A stretch of DNA of 64,000 nt, taken from NCBI GenBank assembly GCA_041749275.1, contig JBGTBQ010000295.1, forward strand, positions 3,088 through 67,087. The letters run 5' to 3'. The stretch is from JBGTBQ01 sp041749275 (GTDB lineage Bacteria > Acidobacteriota > Blastocatellia > Pyrinomonadales > Pyrinomonadaceae). Positions within the stretch are counted from its first letter, which is position 1. Every line of letters begins with the position of its first letter. Of the stretch, positions 16,531 to 25,788 are shown piece after piece. The position numbers and the translations under genes were made by a program. The notes under the pieces were generated by a model. The model did not search any database. It had not been told where the DNA came from and worked only from the letters and a program-made list of their open reading frames with translations.

Positions 16531-18981
16531 ATGAGATTCGCGAGAAGAGCGCTCTTCGCCGCGCTCGCCACAACTTTACTGGTGTCGGCAGTGACGGCCC
16601 AAACGCTCAGGCCGGAGAACGACCCGAGGAACCAGGCACCGACAGTTGGCACTGGCGGCCCTCCCGGAGGACCAACCGGGCTTTTCACCATCTACGACGG
16701 CGACACGCTGCGTAAGGGTGAGTACACCTTCAGCATCGGCTACAGCAATTATGACCGTGACCCCGGCGATGTTGACATCGCCGAGGTGCCGCTCAGCTTC
16801 AACATCGGCATCAACGACTACCTGGAGTTGTTCTTCAACACGACGGGTTATCGTGGGGTGAAGGTGAATAATCCGAGACACCTGTCGAGCTTTTACCTAC
16901 CGAACACACAGCTCTTTTTCGGTTCGGGGCCGGCCACGCTCGGCAGCGGCGCGGCCATCATTTTGGCGCCGCTCCGCGTCAGCGGCCCGACGGTCGGCAC
17001 TGGCGCCGTGTTCCGTCCGGCGCGTAATCAGGGCTTCGTGCAGTTCCCGTTCGTCGGGGGCAACGGGCCGAATCTGGGCCTGACCGGAAACAACATCGCA
17101 CCACCTTTCGTCAGTCGCCTCGGCGCGGCGGTCGATCAGGGCGGCGGCACTTTTGGCCCGGCGGCGAACTTCCCCGGCTATGGCTCGCCCTGCGGCAGCA
17201 TCCTGCCGGGCATCGTGCTCACGACGCGGACGATTCCGCCCAACCTGACATTTAACACGCTGACCGTTCCCGACCTGTTTACGACCTGCCCGTCGTACCT
17301 GCCCGATGCTCCTTTCATCAGCAGGCTCTACGGCGAGTCGTCGTTCGGGACGATGAATATCGGGGCGAAGATTCGGTTCACCGAGCCGGACAACCCGCTT
17401 GGCGTGGGTCTCATTCCGTTCTGGCGCTTTTATCTGGATAAGGCGGACGACCAGTCGGGCTTCAACCAGCTTCAGCGCGGTGCTAGCCCCGGCGGCGCCA
17501 TCGGCGACTTCGGTCTGATCGGTTTCGTCAGCGGGCGTCTGAGCCGTTCGGTGAACCTGTCGGCCAACTTCGGCTACATCGTCAACAGCAATCCGAAGTC
17601 CGAAGCCTTCGGCGGCGGCGATGTTTCGCTGCTCGACCGGCCTGATGAATTTGTGGCGGGCGTCGGTTTCGACTTCCCCGTGAACAAACACTTCCAGCCT
17701 ATCCTCGAACTGAAGTCGGTTCACTATGCTGGCGGTCGCACACCAAACTCTTTCCCGAACAACCCGGTGGACTTTCTGGGCGGCGTGCGCGTCTATCCAC
17801 GCCGCTGGTTCGGCTTCAGCGCGTGGTATCGCGCGCACCTGAACCAGCAGGGTGACCGCCTCTTCAACGATGCGACTTTCCCGGCTGGCTTTAGGGAGTC
17901 GAGCGACGCGCACGGTTATGGTTTCCAGGTCTGGGCCGGTCGCCGCAATGAGCGCGCCCCGACCATCTTCCCGAACCAGCCGCCGACCGTGTCCCTCTCC
18001 TCTTCATCGAGCAGGATTGTTCTCGCGGCGGAATGCGGGACGGGTGAGAGGCCCTCGGAGAGTTGCACGCCGACCAATCCGTCCGTCAATCTTTCGGCGA
18101 CGGCGACCGATCCGGACGGCGATACGCTGCTCTACACGTACTCAACGACGGGCGGACGCATCACGGGCGATGGCCCGAACGCAACGCTCGACCTGACGGG
18201 TGTGGCTCCCGGCACGTACACCGTGACGGTGGAAGTTGACGACGGCTGCGGCTGCGTCGCCTTCACCTCGACGACGGTGACGGTCGAGCGCTGCCCGTGC
18301 GATGCGATTCCGACGACGCCGACGTGCCCGACGGTTAACGTGAGCTGCCCGAATGACGTTGAGGGTGGTCAAACCGTTAAGTTCACTGCCAGTGTTTCGG
18401 GCGGTGATCCGAACGTGACGCCGACCTATAATTGGAGGGTCAGTGCCGGCAGCATCGCCAGTGGCCAAGGCACCGACACCATCACGGTTGACACGAATGG
18501 CCTACCGGGTAACTCTTCGGTAACCGCGACCGTTGACGTGGGCGGCTACGACCGTAGTTGTTCGACTTCTGATGATTGCACGACGGGCATCCGTGTTTCG
18601 CCGGACGCAAGAAAGATTGACGAGTACGGGAACATCAGGTTCAACGATGAGAAGGCCCGTCTCGACAACCTCGCCGTCGAACTGCAAAACGACCCGACCG
18701 CGCAGGGCTACATCATCTGCTACGGCGGTAGGGTTGGACGTGCGGGCGAGGCGCAGGCTCGTTGCGACCGCGCGAAGAACGACCTCGTCACGCGGCGCAG
18801 CATCTCGGCTGACCGCATCGTGACGGTGGACGGCGGCTACAGGGAGAACCTGACGGTCGAACTCTGGGTTGTGCCTTCGGGCGCGAACGCGCCGGCTGCT
18901 AACCCGTCCGTTGACCCGAGCGAGGTGCGAACCACCCGTCGGCCAGCGCGTCGCCGCGGTCGCCGTGATGACGACGAGTAA
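16531..18981 (+). CDS. OmpA-family outer-membrane protein with Ig/PKD domains
   Basis: The 816-residue protein has a signal peptide (RALFAALATTLLVSAVTAQ), then a long beta-barrel-like region (about 45-475) beginning TIYDGDTLRKGEYTFSIGYS. Two PKD/Ig-like domains follow (about 490-690; NPSVNLSATATDPDGD and CPTVNVSCPNDVEGGQTV), then a C-terminal OmpA-type peptidoglycan-binding domain (about 695-785; NDEKARLDNLAVELQ and RAKNDLVTRRSISADRI). It probably links outer membrane and cell wall. The tail is Arg-rich (RRPARRRGRR). AGGAGG lies 7 nt before the start. Confidence 0.75.
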   Translation: MRFARRALFAALATTLLVSAVTAQTLRPENDPRNQAPTVGTGGPPGGPTGLFTIYDGDTLRKGEYTFSIGYSNYDRDPGDVDIAEVPLSFNIGINDYLELFFNTTGYRGVKVNNPRHLSSFYLPNTQLFFGSGPATLGSGAAIILAPLRVSGPTVGTGAVFRPARNQGFVQFPFVGGNGPNLGLTGNNIAPPFVSRLGAAVDQGGGTFGPAANFPGYGSPCGSILPGIVLTTRTIPPNLTFNTLTVPDLFTTCPSYLPDAPFISRLYGESSFGTMNIGAKIRFTEPDNPLGVGLIPFWRFYLDKADDQSGFNQLQRGASPGGAIGDFGLIGFVSGRLSRSVNLSANFGYIVNSNPKSEAFGGGDVSLLDRPDEFVAGVGFDFPVNKHFQPILELKSVHYAGGRTPNSFPNNPVDFLGGVRVYPRRWFGFSAWYRAHLNQQGDRLFNDATFPAGFRESSDAHGYGFQVWAGRRNERAPTIFPNQPPTVSLSSSSSRIVLAAECGTGERPSESCTPTNPSVNLSATATDPDGDTLLYTYSTTGGRITGDGPNATLDLTGVAPGTYTVTVEVDDGCGCVAFTSTTVTVERCPCDAIPTTPTCPTVNVSCPNDVEGGQTVKFTASVSGGDPNVTPTYNWRVSAGSIASGQGTDTITVDTNGLPGNSSVTATVDVGGYDRSCSTSDDCTTGIRVSPDARKIDEYGNIRFNDEKARLDNLAVELQNDPTAQGYIICYGGRVGRAGEAQARCDRAKNDLVTRRSISADRIVTVDGGYRENLTVELWVVPSGANAPAANPSVDPSEVRTTRRPARRRGRRDDDE

Positions 18982-19032
18982 TTCAACCCTTTAACTCGCG
19001 CTCAGAATCCTGACGCGCGACCTCTTCCGAAC

Positions 19033-19066
19033 GCGGGCGGTGACTTCCGAAAGGAGCGCCGCCCGC
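19033..19066 (+). terminator. hairpin after the OmpA-like gene
   Basis: GCGGGCGG (19033-19040) pairs with CCGCCCGC (19059-19066), followed by TTCGCTTTT. It lies 50 nt after the stop at 18981. The rest of 18982-19275 shows no gene. Confidence 0.6.
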
Positions 19067-19275
19067 TTCGCTTTTCCAACGAAACACGGGATTTGCGGGT
19101 ACAACCGGCCCCACCGAGGCGGCATCCTAGAGACGCGGCGCGGCGCCCTTCTCCCTACCGAAATTTGCAAACAAAACCGTGGTATGTATTATTGAGTGTG
19201 GCGACGCGGCGGATGTCCGCCACGTGCGAAGACGAATTTCAAACTTCTCAAACCCTTTGATAACTGGAAGGCTCG

Positions 19276-21642
19276 ATGAAAAAAAACTGCTTGCTCCTAG
19301 TGTTGCTCACGCTGATAATTTCCACCTCGACCGTTTCCTTCGCCGTCTCCCCCGACGGCAACGACGCAGAGGCCGAAGCCCAGCGTCTGATGGGATGGAA
19401 CGTGACGGGGCCGACGGGCGGCGACGTGCGCTCGCTCGTCATTGACCCGCAAGACCCGCGGCGCATTTACTTCGGCACGATTGACGGGCAGATTTACACC
19501 TCCGGTGACGGCGGGCAGATGTGGGAGCGTCTGGCGGGCTTCAACCGTCCCAGCCTTCTCATTGACAACATCATCGTTGACGCGCGCGATTCGCGCACGA
19601 TCTATGCTGCCGCGCACCGCCACAAAGAGCCGGGCGGCTTTTTCAAGACGACCGACGGCGGCAAGACGTGGCGCGAATCCGAGCAGTTCAAAACCGAAGC
19701 CATCCACTCGCTCACGCAGTCACCCTCTGACCCCGATATACTGCTCGTCGGCACCAACCGCGGCATCTTCCGTTCAAAGGACGCGGGCGAGACGTGGGAG
19801 CAACTACAAACCGCCGCGACGCCCGGTCTCATCAACATCGAGTCGCTCGCCGTTGACCCGCGCGACGCGAACACCATCTACGCGGGCACGTGGTATCTGC
19901 CCTATAAGACGACCGACGGCGGCCAGAACTGGAGCATCACGAAGACCGGCATCATTGACGATTCGGATATCTTCGCCATCGAGATTGACTCGAGCAACCC
20001 CGACCACGTCATCATGTCCGCGTGCAGCGGCATCTACGAGACGCGCAACGCCGGCGCGCAGTGGCGCAAGGTGAACGGCATCCCCTCGCAATCGCGCCGC
20101 ACGCGCGCCATTCTTCAGAACCCCGCGAAACCGGAGATCGTCTACGCCGGGACGACCGAGGGCTTCTGGCTCTCCGCCAATGGCGGCAACGACTGGAAGG
20201 TGACAACCAATCGCCAGAACTTCGAGGTCAACGCCATCGCCGTCCACCCGAAGAACCCGGAGACGGTCTACATCGGCACGAACAACTATGGGGTGATGAT
20301 CTCGCGCGACGGTGGGCGCAACTTCGCGCCGTCGAACGAAGGCTATTCGGGCCGCCGCGCTTACTCGATCCTGCCCGACCGCGAGCAGCCCGGACGCATC
20401 TACGCGACCACGATCAACACCGCGACCGGCGGCGGCTATTTCTACATCAGCGAAGACAGCGGCGAGACGTGGCGACTCTCCGCGCGCAACATGCCGTATC
20501 GCCTGATCGCCTACTCGATTCTGCAAGATCGGAGCGACGGGAACATCATCTACCTCGGCACGAACTACGGCCTCTATCGCTCGACGGATCGCGGCGCGTC
20601 GTGGGCGCCGATGGGCGCGCCGAAGTCGAAAGCCCCGGTCAAAAAGAAGAGAGGACGGGCATCGCGCACACTGGAAGCCGCGAGCGTGCCGGAAGTGCCA
20701 CGCCCCTCGGCGGATGCGAACGTGAAGCGAGCGCAGGCGTCGCTCAACCTCGCGGGCTACGACGTGGGCGTTGCGGACGGCATAGCAGGCACACGCACCG
20801 TCACGGCCATCAGAAAGTTTCAGTCCGACAAGCGTATCCCCATCACGGGCCGACTCGACGCGGCGACGCTGACGGCGCTCGGTCTCGGCGGGGGCGCACA
20901 GTCGGCGGGGGCGACTGCCGACTCGTTGCAGACCGCGCCGGTTTTCCTGACCGACACGATCAACGCGCTTGCCTACGACTATAACGAGCAGGAAGAGAAG
21001 TTTGGCATCCTCGCGGCAACGAACGCGGGTCTCTTCCGCACCGACGATCTGACGAAGGGCTGGGAACGAGTGCCTTACGGAACCGGGTTTGACTTCCGCA
21101 CGCTCTGCATCTCGACGAGTATTGAAAAACCTTCGACCCTCTTCGTCGGCACGGCCACGTCCGGCGTCCTCGTCACGCGCGATGGCGGCCAGACGTGGAC
21201 GCAGGTGCGGGGCATCCCCGCCGATGCGCCCGTCAACGTTATCGAGCAAGACCCGAAGCGCTCGGCCTATGTTTACGCGGGGACGACGCAGACGCTCTAC
21301 GTTTCGCACGATGGCGGTGAGCGTTGGCTGCGGCGGGGCGGTGGTCTGCCGCTCGGCAGCTTCACGAGCATTCTCATCAACCCCGACAACCCGGACGAGC
21401 TTTACGCCGGCAACGCATATGAGCGCGGCGGTCGCGTCTTCTCGACGAGCGAGGGCGGCGGTGTCTTCCGCTCGCCGGACGCCGGCATGACGTGGCAGCG
21501 GCTCGACCCGCAGCTTCCGAGCCGTCGCGTCTGGGCGCTCGCGCTCGACCCGCACGACAGCGGCAGAGTCTTCGTCGGCTCACACTCGGCGGGCGTCCTC
21601 ATCGCGCGGCGCGACACGGGCGCTGCCGCGTCGAGCAAATAG
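19276..21642 (+). CDS. exported sortilin/BNR propeller with peptidoglycan-binding insert
   Basis: The 788-residue protein has a signal peptide (LLLVLLTLIISTSTVSFA). Repeated Asp-box motifs (SxDxGxTW type, e.g. TTDGGKTWRES, SKDAGETWEQL, SRDGGRNFAPS, SEDSGETWRLS) form a VPS10/BNR beta-propeller over about 30-455 and 560-780. Between the two halves, residues about 477-540 match a PG_binding_1 domain (VKRAQASLNLAGYDVGVADG), preceded by a basic linker KKKRGRAS. This insert could anchor the propeller to peptidoglycan. The same Asp-box architecture occurs in sialidase-like and gliding-associated proteins, but no sialidase catalytic residues are visible. Confidence 0.75.
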   Translation: MKKNCLLLVLLTLIISTSTVSFAVSPDGNDAEAEAQRLMGWNVTGPTGGDVRSLVIDPQDPRRIYFGTIDGQIYTSGDGGQMWERLAGFNRPSLLIDNIIVDARDSRTIYAAAHRHKEPGGFFKTTDGGKTWRESEQFKTEAIHSLTQSPSDPDILLVGTNRGIFRSKDAGETWEQLQTAATPGLINIESLAVDPRDANTIYAGTWYLPYKTTDGGQNWSITKTGIIDDSDIFAIEIDSSNPDHVIMSACSGIYETRNAGAQWRKVNGIPSQSRRTRAILQNPAKPEIVYAGTTEGFWLSANGGNDWKVTTNRQNFEVNAIAVHPKNPETVYIGTNNYGVMISRDGGRNFAPSNEGYSGRRAYSILPDREQPGRIYATTINTATGGGYFYISEDSGETWRLSARNMPYRLIAYSILQDRSDGNIIYLGTNYGLYRSTDRGASWAPMGAPKSKAPVKKKRGRASRTLEAASVPEVPRPSADANVKRAQASLNLAGYDVGVADGIAGTRTVTAIRKFQSDKRIPITGRLDAATLTALGLGGGAQSAGATADSLQTAPVFLTDTINALAYDYNEQEEKFGILAATNAGLFRTDDLTKGWERVPYGTGFDFRTLCISTSIEKPSTLFVGTATSGVLVTRDGGQTWTQVRGIPADAPVNVIEQDPKRSAYVYAGTTQTLYVSHDGGERWLRRGGGLPLGSFTSILINPDNPDELYAGNAYERGGRVFSTSEGGGVFRSPDAGMTWQRLDPQLPSRRVWALALDPHDSGRVFVGSHSAGVLIARRDTGAAASSK

Positions 21643-21703
21643 GAAAGGGTGAGAGGGGAAAAGGAAAGAGGGTGAAGTGGGATCGCGAAATCCCACTTCA
21701 CCC
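21643..21703 (+). terminator. heptamer-type hairpin after BNR gene
   Basis: GGGTGAAGTGGGAT (21670-21683) pairs perfectly with ATCCCACTTCACCC (21690-21703). The left flank repeats purine 7-mers (GAAAGGG, TGAGAGG, GGAAAAG, GAAAGAG, GGTGAAG), and the right flank continues with the complement, TTTGCTCTTTTCCCC. Confidence 0.7.
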
Positions 21704-21728
21704 TTTGCTCTTTTCCCCCGCTCTTGTC

Positions 21729-21757
21729 TTGACACACAGTCGCGGTGGCGTGTAAAT
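21729..21757 (+). promoter_or_regulatory. candidate promoter upstream of rpsA
   Basis: TTGACA at 21729-21734 is followed 16-17 nt later by TGTAAAT. This would give a leader of about 295 nt ahead of rpsA. Long leaders are common for S1 and may mediate autoregulation, but no specific structure could be confirmed in 21758-22058, and I see no gene there. Confidence 0.4.
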
Positions 21758-22058
21758 TGCGTCCCTACCTGGAAATATTAGCAGGTGATTGGCGGGTCAC
21801 GCGGGTGATCCACGGGCAGAGGATGTTTGAAACTATTGTCAGCCAGAGTTTATAAATCACAACGGCTCACGAACCCCCGCCTTAACTCTACCGTCATCCG
21901 TCAATCATCCGTCGCTACTTTTTTAGCAGGCATCAACGAATCGCGCCCGCGCGCCGACTTCTCGCGCGAGCTGTGCTTAACGTTGACGCCGGCACTGGGT
22001 AAGCGTTAGAAGCTTTTGCGGAGCGTCGAATCTTTACCAGCAGGAGTCCGAGTCCACA

Positions 22059-24239
22059 ATGTCAACTGAAGAAACCAAGCCGGCCAACGGCGAAACCATG
22101 AACGAGCAGGCCGTGCCCGAAACGGCGGCGAGTGAATCATCCGCCAGCGGCGAGAATTCCGCGCCGCAGCCTACAACCTCTTCGACCGGCGCTTCGACCG
22201 CCGCCACACCAGCCGCCGAGACATCGGATGTCGGCGAGACAACAGCCGCGCCCGCTCCAGCGGACGTTCCTGCTCCTGTCGAGCACGCGCCGGCGCAGGC
22301 TTCCGCTGAAGAGGCTGATGAGGAAGACGAAGGGCGCGGGTCCGGCGGCGGCGATTTCGACTTCGGCGCCATCCTCGATCAGTACGAACAGGAACAGGCT
22401 GCCTTTCAGGAAGGCTCGGTCGTGCGCGGCACGGTCGTCGGCATCACCGAGCGCGGCGTCGTCATTGACTTCGGCTTCAAGTCCGAGGGCATCGTTCCGC
22501 AGGAAGAGTTCACCGATAACGGAGAACTTTCGGTCAAACGCGGCGACGAGGTCGAGGTGCTCATCAAGAGCATGGAGTCGCAAGAGGGCGTGCCTATCCT
22601 CTCGCGCGCGGACGCCGTTCGTATGCGCGCGTGGGACGATCTCGAAAAAGCTTACCGCGACGGCACACCCATCAAGGGACGCATCACTGAGCGCGTCAAG
22701 GGCGGTCTGCGCGTGGATGTTGACGGCGTGGCGGCCTTCCTGCCCGGCTCTCAGGTTGACGTGCGACCCATCCGCAACCTCGAAAGTTTGCGTAATCAGG
22801 AGATTGAGGCGAAGGTCATCAAGCTCAACCGCAAACGCTCGAACGTCGTGCTCTCGCGCAAGGCCATTCTTGAGCAGGACAACGAATCGAAGAAGGGTGA
22901 GACGCTCGACAACCTCGAAGAGGGCATCATCGTCGAGGGACAGATTAAGAACCTGACCGACTATGGCGCTTTCGTTGACCTCGGCGGCATTGACGGTCTG
23001 CTCCACGTCACGGATATGTCTTGGGGCCGGCTGCAAAACCCGGCGGAAATTTTCCGCGTCGGCGAAAACGTGCAGGTCAAAGTTCTCAAGTTCGACCGCG
23101 AGCGCGAGCGCGTCTCGCTAGGCTTCAAGCAACTCCTGCCCGACCCGTGGGAATCGGTCGCGGAGCGCTTCCCATCAGGGATGCGCCTGCAAGGCAAGAT
23201 CGCCAGCGTCACCGACTACGGCGCTTTTATCGAACTCGAAGCCGGTGTTGAAGGTCTCGTCCATGTCTCCGAAATGACTTGGTCGAAACGCATGAAGCAC
23301 CCGAGCAAGCTCGTCAACATCGGCGAGACGGTGGACGTGGAGGTGCTCGGCGTTGACACGAAGGCGCGGCGCATCAGCCTCGGCATGAAGCAGACGCAGC
23401 CGAACCCGTGGGAGACTCTGCGGGAGCGTTATCACATCGGCGACCGCGTGCGCGGGCGCGTCCGCAACCTGACCGACTTCGGCGCCTTCGTCGAGGTTGA
23501 GGACGGAGTGGACGGACTCGTCCACGTCTCGGACATCTCTTGGAACAAACGCATCAAGCACCCCGGCGAAATTCTGAAGAAGGGGCAGGAGATCGAGGCC
23601 GTCATCACGAATATTGATTCGGAGAACCGTCGCCTCTCGCTCTCGATCAAGGACATGGAGCCGAGCGCGTGGGAGAAGTTCATCGGCGAACACAAGCCGG
23701 GCGACATCGTCCACGGCCATATCACGCGCTTCGCTAATTTCGGCGCCTTCGTCGAACTGGCGGAGGGGTTGGAGGGGCTGTGCCACGTCTCGGAGTTGTC
23801 CGAAGACCGCGTGGAGAAGCCCGAAGACGCCGCGCAGATCGGGCAGGAGATGGAGTTCCGCATTCTTCGCATCGAGCAGGAGTCGAAGAAGATCGGTCTC
23901 TCGCACCGCGCCGCCAAAACGGATGAGCCGATCATGGACGTGAAGCAATACTCGTCCGATGCCGGGAGCGGCATGGCGAGCTTAGGCGAGTTGGCCGATT
24001 TCTTCCAGAACCGCCCTGCGCCCGCCTCAACGGTCGAAGAAAACGAAGAGGGCAAGGAAGACGTTGAGGCGACGGAAAACGTCGAGAGCGCGGAGAGCAA
24101 TGCGAGCACGGAAAACGTCGAGGCCACGGAGAGCGTCGAGACCACGCAGAGCGTCGAGACCACGCAGAGCGTCGAGGCCACGGAGAGCGTCGAGGCCACG
24201 GAGAACACGGAGGGGACGGAAAACGAAGAAAACGGCTGA
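22059..24239 (+). CDS. rpsA: 30S ribosomal protein S1
   Basis: S1 helps mRNAs dock on the 30S subunit. Six S1 domains are visible: GSVVRGTVVGITERGVVID (about 123), GTPIKGRITERVKGGLRVD (about 205), GIIVEGQIKNLTDYGAFVD (about 290), GMRLQGKIASVTDYGAFIE (about 373), GDRVRGRVRNLTDFGAFVE (about 460) and GDIVHGHITRFANFGAFVE (about 548). At 726 aa it is longer than E. coli S1 (557 aa), owing to a disordered Ala/Thr/Glu N-terminal tail of about 110 residues and a C-terminal acidic tail of 6-residue repeats. The first ATG after AGGAG is used. Confidence 0.93.
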   Translation: MSTEETKPANGETMNEQAVPETAASESSASGENSAPQPTTSSTGASTAATPAAETSDVGETTAAPAPADVPAPVEHAPAQASAEEADEEDEGRGSGGGDFDFGAILDQYEQEQAAFQEGSVVRGTVVGITERGVVIDFGFKSEGIVPQEEFTDNGELSVKRGDEVEVLIKSMESQEGVPILSRADAVRMRAWDDLEKAYRDGTPIKGRITERVKGGLRVDVDGVAAFLPGSQVDVRPIRNLESLRNQEIEAKVIKLNRKRSNVVLSRKAILEQDNESKKGETLDNLEEGIIVEGQIKNLTDYGAFVDLGGIDGLLHVTDMSWGRLQNPAEIFRVGENVQVKVLKFDRERERVSLGFKQLLPDPWESVAERFPSGMRLQGKIASVTDYGAFIELEAGVEGLVHVSEMTWSKRMKHPSKLVNIGETVDVEVLGVDTKARRISLGMKQTQPNPWETLRERYHIGDRVRGRVRNLTDFGAFVEVEDGVDGLVHVSDISWNKRIKHPGEILKKGQEIEAVITNIDSENRRLSLSIKDMEPSAWEKFIGEHKPGDIVHGHITRFANFGAFVELAEGLEGLCHVSELSEDRVEKPEDAAQIGQEMEFRILRIEQESKKIGLSHRAAKTDEPIMDVKQYSSDAGSGMASLGELADFFQNRPAPASTVEENEEGKEDVEATENVESAESNASTENVEATESVETTQSVETTQSVEATESVEATENTEGTENEENG
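24111..24200 (+). repeat. 18-nt tandem repeat inside rpsA
   Basis: Five consecutive 18-nt units (24111-24200) encode [E/Q][N/S]VE[A/T]T hexapeptides at the C-terminus of S1. Units differ by one to three bases. The number of units is a likely source of length variation between strains. Confidence 0.85.
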
Positions 24240-24265
24240 CCGAAGTCGGCCAGCATCCTCTTCCA

Positions 24266-24302
24266 CGCGCCGCGTCAACCAGTTGACGCGGCGCGTTTTT
24301 TC
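24266..24302 (+). terminator. rho-independent terminator of rpsA
   Basis: CGCGCCGCGTCAAC (24266-24279) pairs with GTTGACGCGGCGCG (24282-24295) and is followed directly by a T-run. Confidence 0.85.
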
Positions 24303-24480
24303 TTGTCACACGTCGCCCATCAGCAGTCACGTCTCGGCGGCTAAACCATTGGCCGCACGGACATTTAGCCCTTGCTCGCCGTCCTCCTTTCTGTTACTTT
24401 ACAGCCCATCCCGTGAGACTTAAAAGTACATCCGCCCTGCCCGGAGTTTTTGAGTGAGCCGTTGAAGAGGTGACAAACGC

Positions 24481-24864
24481 ATGACGAAAGCAGAACTGGT
24501 CGAAGACGTGGCGCGCGCCGCCGAGTTGACCAAGAAGGATGCCGAGCGACTGGTCGAGATCGTCTTCGAGAGCATCATTGACACGCTGAATCACGGCGAG
24601 AAGATCGAACTGCGTGGCTTCGGCAGTTTCCGCGTCCGCGAGCGCGGCGCGCGGCGCGGACGGAACCCCAAGACCGGCGACCCGGTGGACATCCCCGCCA
24701 AGCGCGTCCCCTACTTCAAGCCGGGCAAAGAGCTGAAAGAGTTGATTAACGAAGAATCGCCCGCCCCTTCCGATTCCTCAACTTCTCCAACCTCGGACGC
24801 GACCAGCACGGAGGCGCCTTCCGACAGTGAACAGGGTGGAGGCGAGATGCCGCCTTTGATGTGA
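24481..24864 (+). CDS. HU/IHF-family DNA-binding protein
   Basis: The 127-residue protein has a canonical HU fold over residues 1-92: MTKAELVEDVARAAELTKKD, then GFGSFRVRERGARRGRNPKTG with the DNA-inserting RNPKTG arm, and FKPGKELKELIN. The last 35 residues are a Ser/Pro/Thr/Glu tail ending with MPPLM, not seen in ordinary HU. GAGGTGA sits 7 nt before the ATG. Whether it is HU or an IHF-alpha-type homologue cannot be decided by eye. Confidence 0.9.
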   Translation: MTKAELVEDVARAAELTKKDAERLVEIVFESIIDTLNHGEKIELRGFGSFRVRERGARRGRNPKTGDPVDIPAKRVPYFKPGKELKELINEESPAPSDSSTSPTSDATSTEAPSDSEQGGGEMPPLM

Positions 24865-24898
24865 CCCGCAAGCTTGCGCGGCGGGCGGTAGGTGAGAC

Positions 24899-25390
24899 GT
24901 GGATAGGCTTTACACCCCATGGCGGTATGAGTACATCAAGGGCGCGAGCGGCGAGAAGAGCGGCTACGGCTCATCCTGCGTCTTCTGTTCGCTCCCCGCG
25001 CGCGGCGACGACGAGCAGGTCTTCATCCTCCACCGCGCCGAATTCAATTACATCATCCTCAACATCTACCCTTACTCAAGCGGACACCTCATGATCGTTC
25101 CCTTCGAGCACACCGCCGACTTCTCCAATCTCCCGAAACAGATTGCCGACGAGATGTTTGACCTCGCCCGTCGCGCCCACGCCGTCCTCGACGAAATCTA
25201 TCATCCCCACGGCTTCAACCTCGGCATCAACCTCGGCCAGTCCGCCGGGGCCGGCGTCGCCGACCACCTCCACATGCACGTCGTGCCACGCTGGACGGGC
25301 GACGCCAACTTCATGACCACCATCGGCGAAACGCGCGTCCTCCCGGAAGACTTACAAACTACATTCGCACAATTAAAAGGGCGATTCTAA
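24899..25390 (+). CDS. HIT-family (AP4A phosphorylase-like) hydrolase
   Basis: The 163-residue histidine-triad protein has the catalytic motif HLHMHVVPRW (residues about 123-132). It also has the CVFC pair near the N-terminus (27-30) seen in the Zn-containing HIT/AP4A subgroup, and NLGQSAGAGVADH before the triad. The start is GTG at 24899 after GGTGAG. It probably hydrolyses a nucleotide-phosphate linkage; the substrate is unknown. The final 96 nt (from TGDANF to the stop) are duplicated at 26078-26173, on the far side of a toxin-antitoxin cassette. Confidence 0.9.
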   Translation: MDRLYTPWRYEYIKGASGEKSGYGSSCVFCSLPARGDDEQVFILHRAEFNYIILNIYPYSSGHLMIVPFEHTADFSNLPKQIADEMFDLARRAHAVLDEIYHPHGFNLGINLGQSAGAGVADHLHMHVVPRWTGDANFMTTIGETRVLPEDLQTTFAQLKGRF

Positions 25391-25414
25391 AGAGTAAAGG
25401 TGTGCGGTTAGCAC

Positions 25415-25788
25415 TCAACCGCGCCGCGCCAGTGGAAGGATGCGTGCTCTTGATCTTCCTTCGTCCAGGACGATCAAAGCTCCGTCTTCAAGCAAAGACT
25501 CGTATTCACGCAATGCCGCTATGACAATCCCTTCCAAGTGAGCGGGCGATACGTCTTGTGTGCGTACTTGATCACGCTCGGGCTTTCCGCCTGCGTCAAA
25601 GCCAGCATCGTGCCGAAGTCGAGATCATGGGTGAAAACGACGTAGCTGTTGTCGCGCGCCCAGTCCATCACTGTTTGATCGATGGCGCGCGGATCGCCGA
25701 TGGATGACCAGTGTATTGCGTTTAACCCGCTTCGGGTAAATACCTCCACCCAATCCGGCGAGAGATTCATGTCAATGAGAACCTTCAT
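25415..25788 (-). pseudogene. DUF5615 PIN-like toxin, frameshifted
   Basis: The N-terminal half (MKVLIDMNLSPDWVEVF, then TVMDWARDNSYVVFTHDLDF) is a normal DUF5615 PIN-like protein with its Asp residues. After PSVIK the frame runs to TGA at 25519 with an atypical tail. Restoring one base near 25565-25568 continues in the other frame as VRTQDVSPAHLEGIVI through GALIVLDEGRSRARILPL to a stop at 25415-25417, the expected family ending. The start overlaps the DUF433 stop (ATGA). A 1-nt deletion, or a sequencing error, has cut the C-terminal 50 residues. Confidence 0.8.

Noticed and set aside
19804..21555. Long minus-strand open frame of 583 codons
   Set aside because: It is antisense to the BNR propeller gene, Arg/Val/Asp-rich with no domain, and exists only because GC-rich codons leave few stops on the opposite strand.
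24111..24200. 18-nt tandem repeats considered as an intergenic VNTR or CRISPR
   Set aside because: They are in frame within rpsA and encode a regular hexapeptide.
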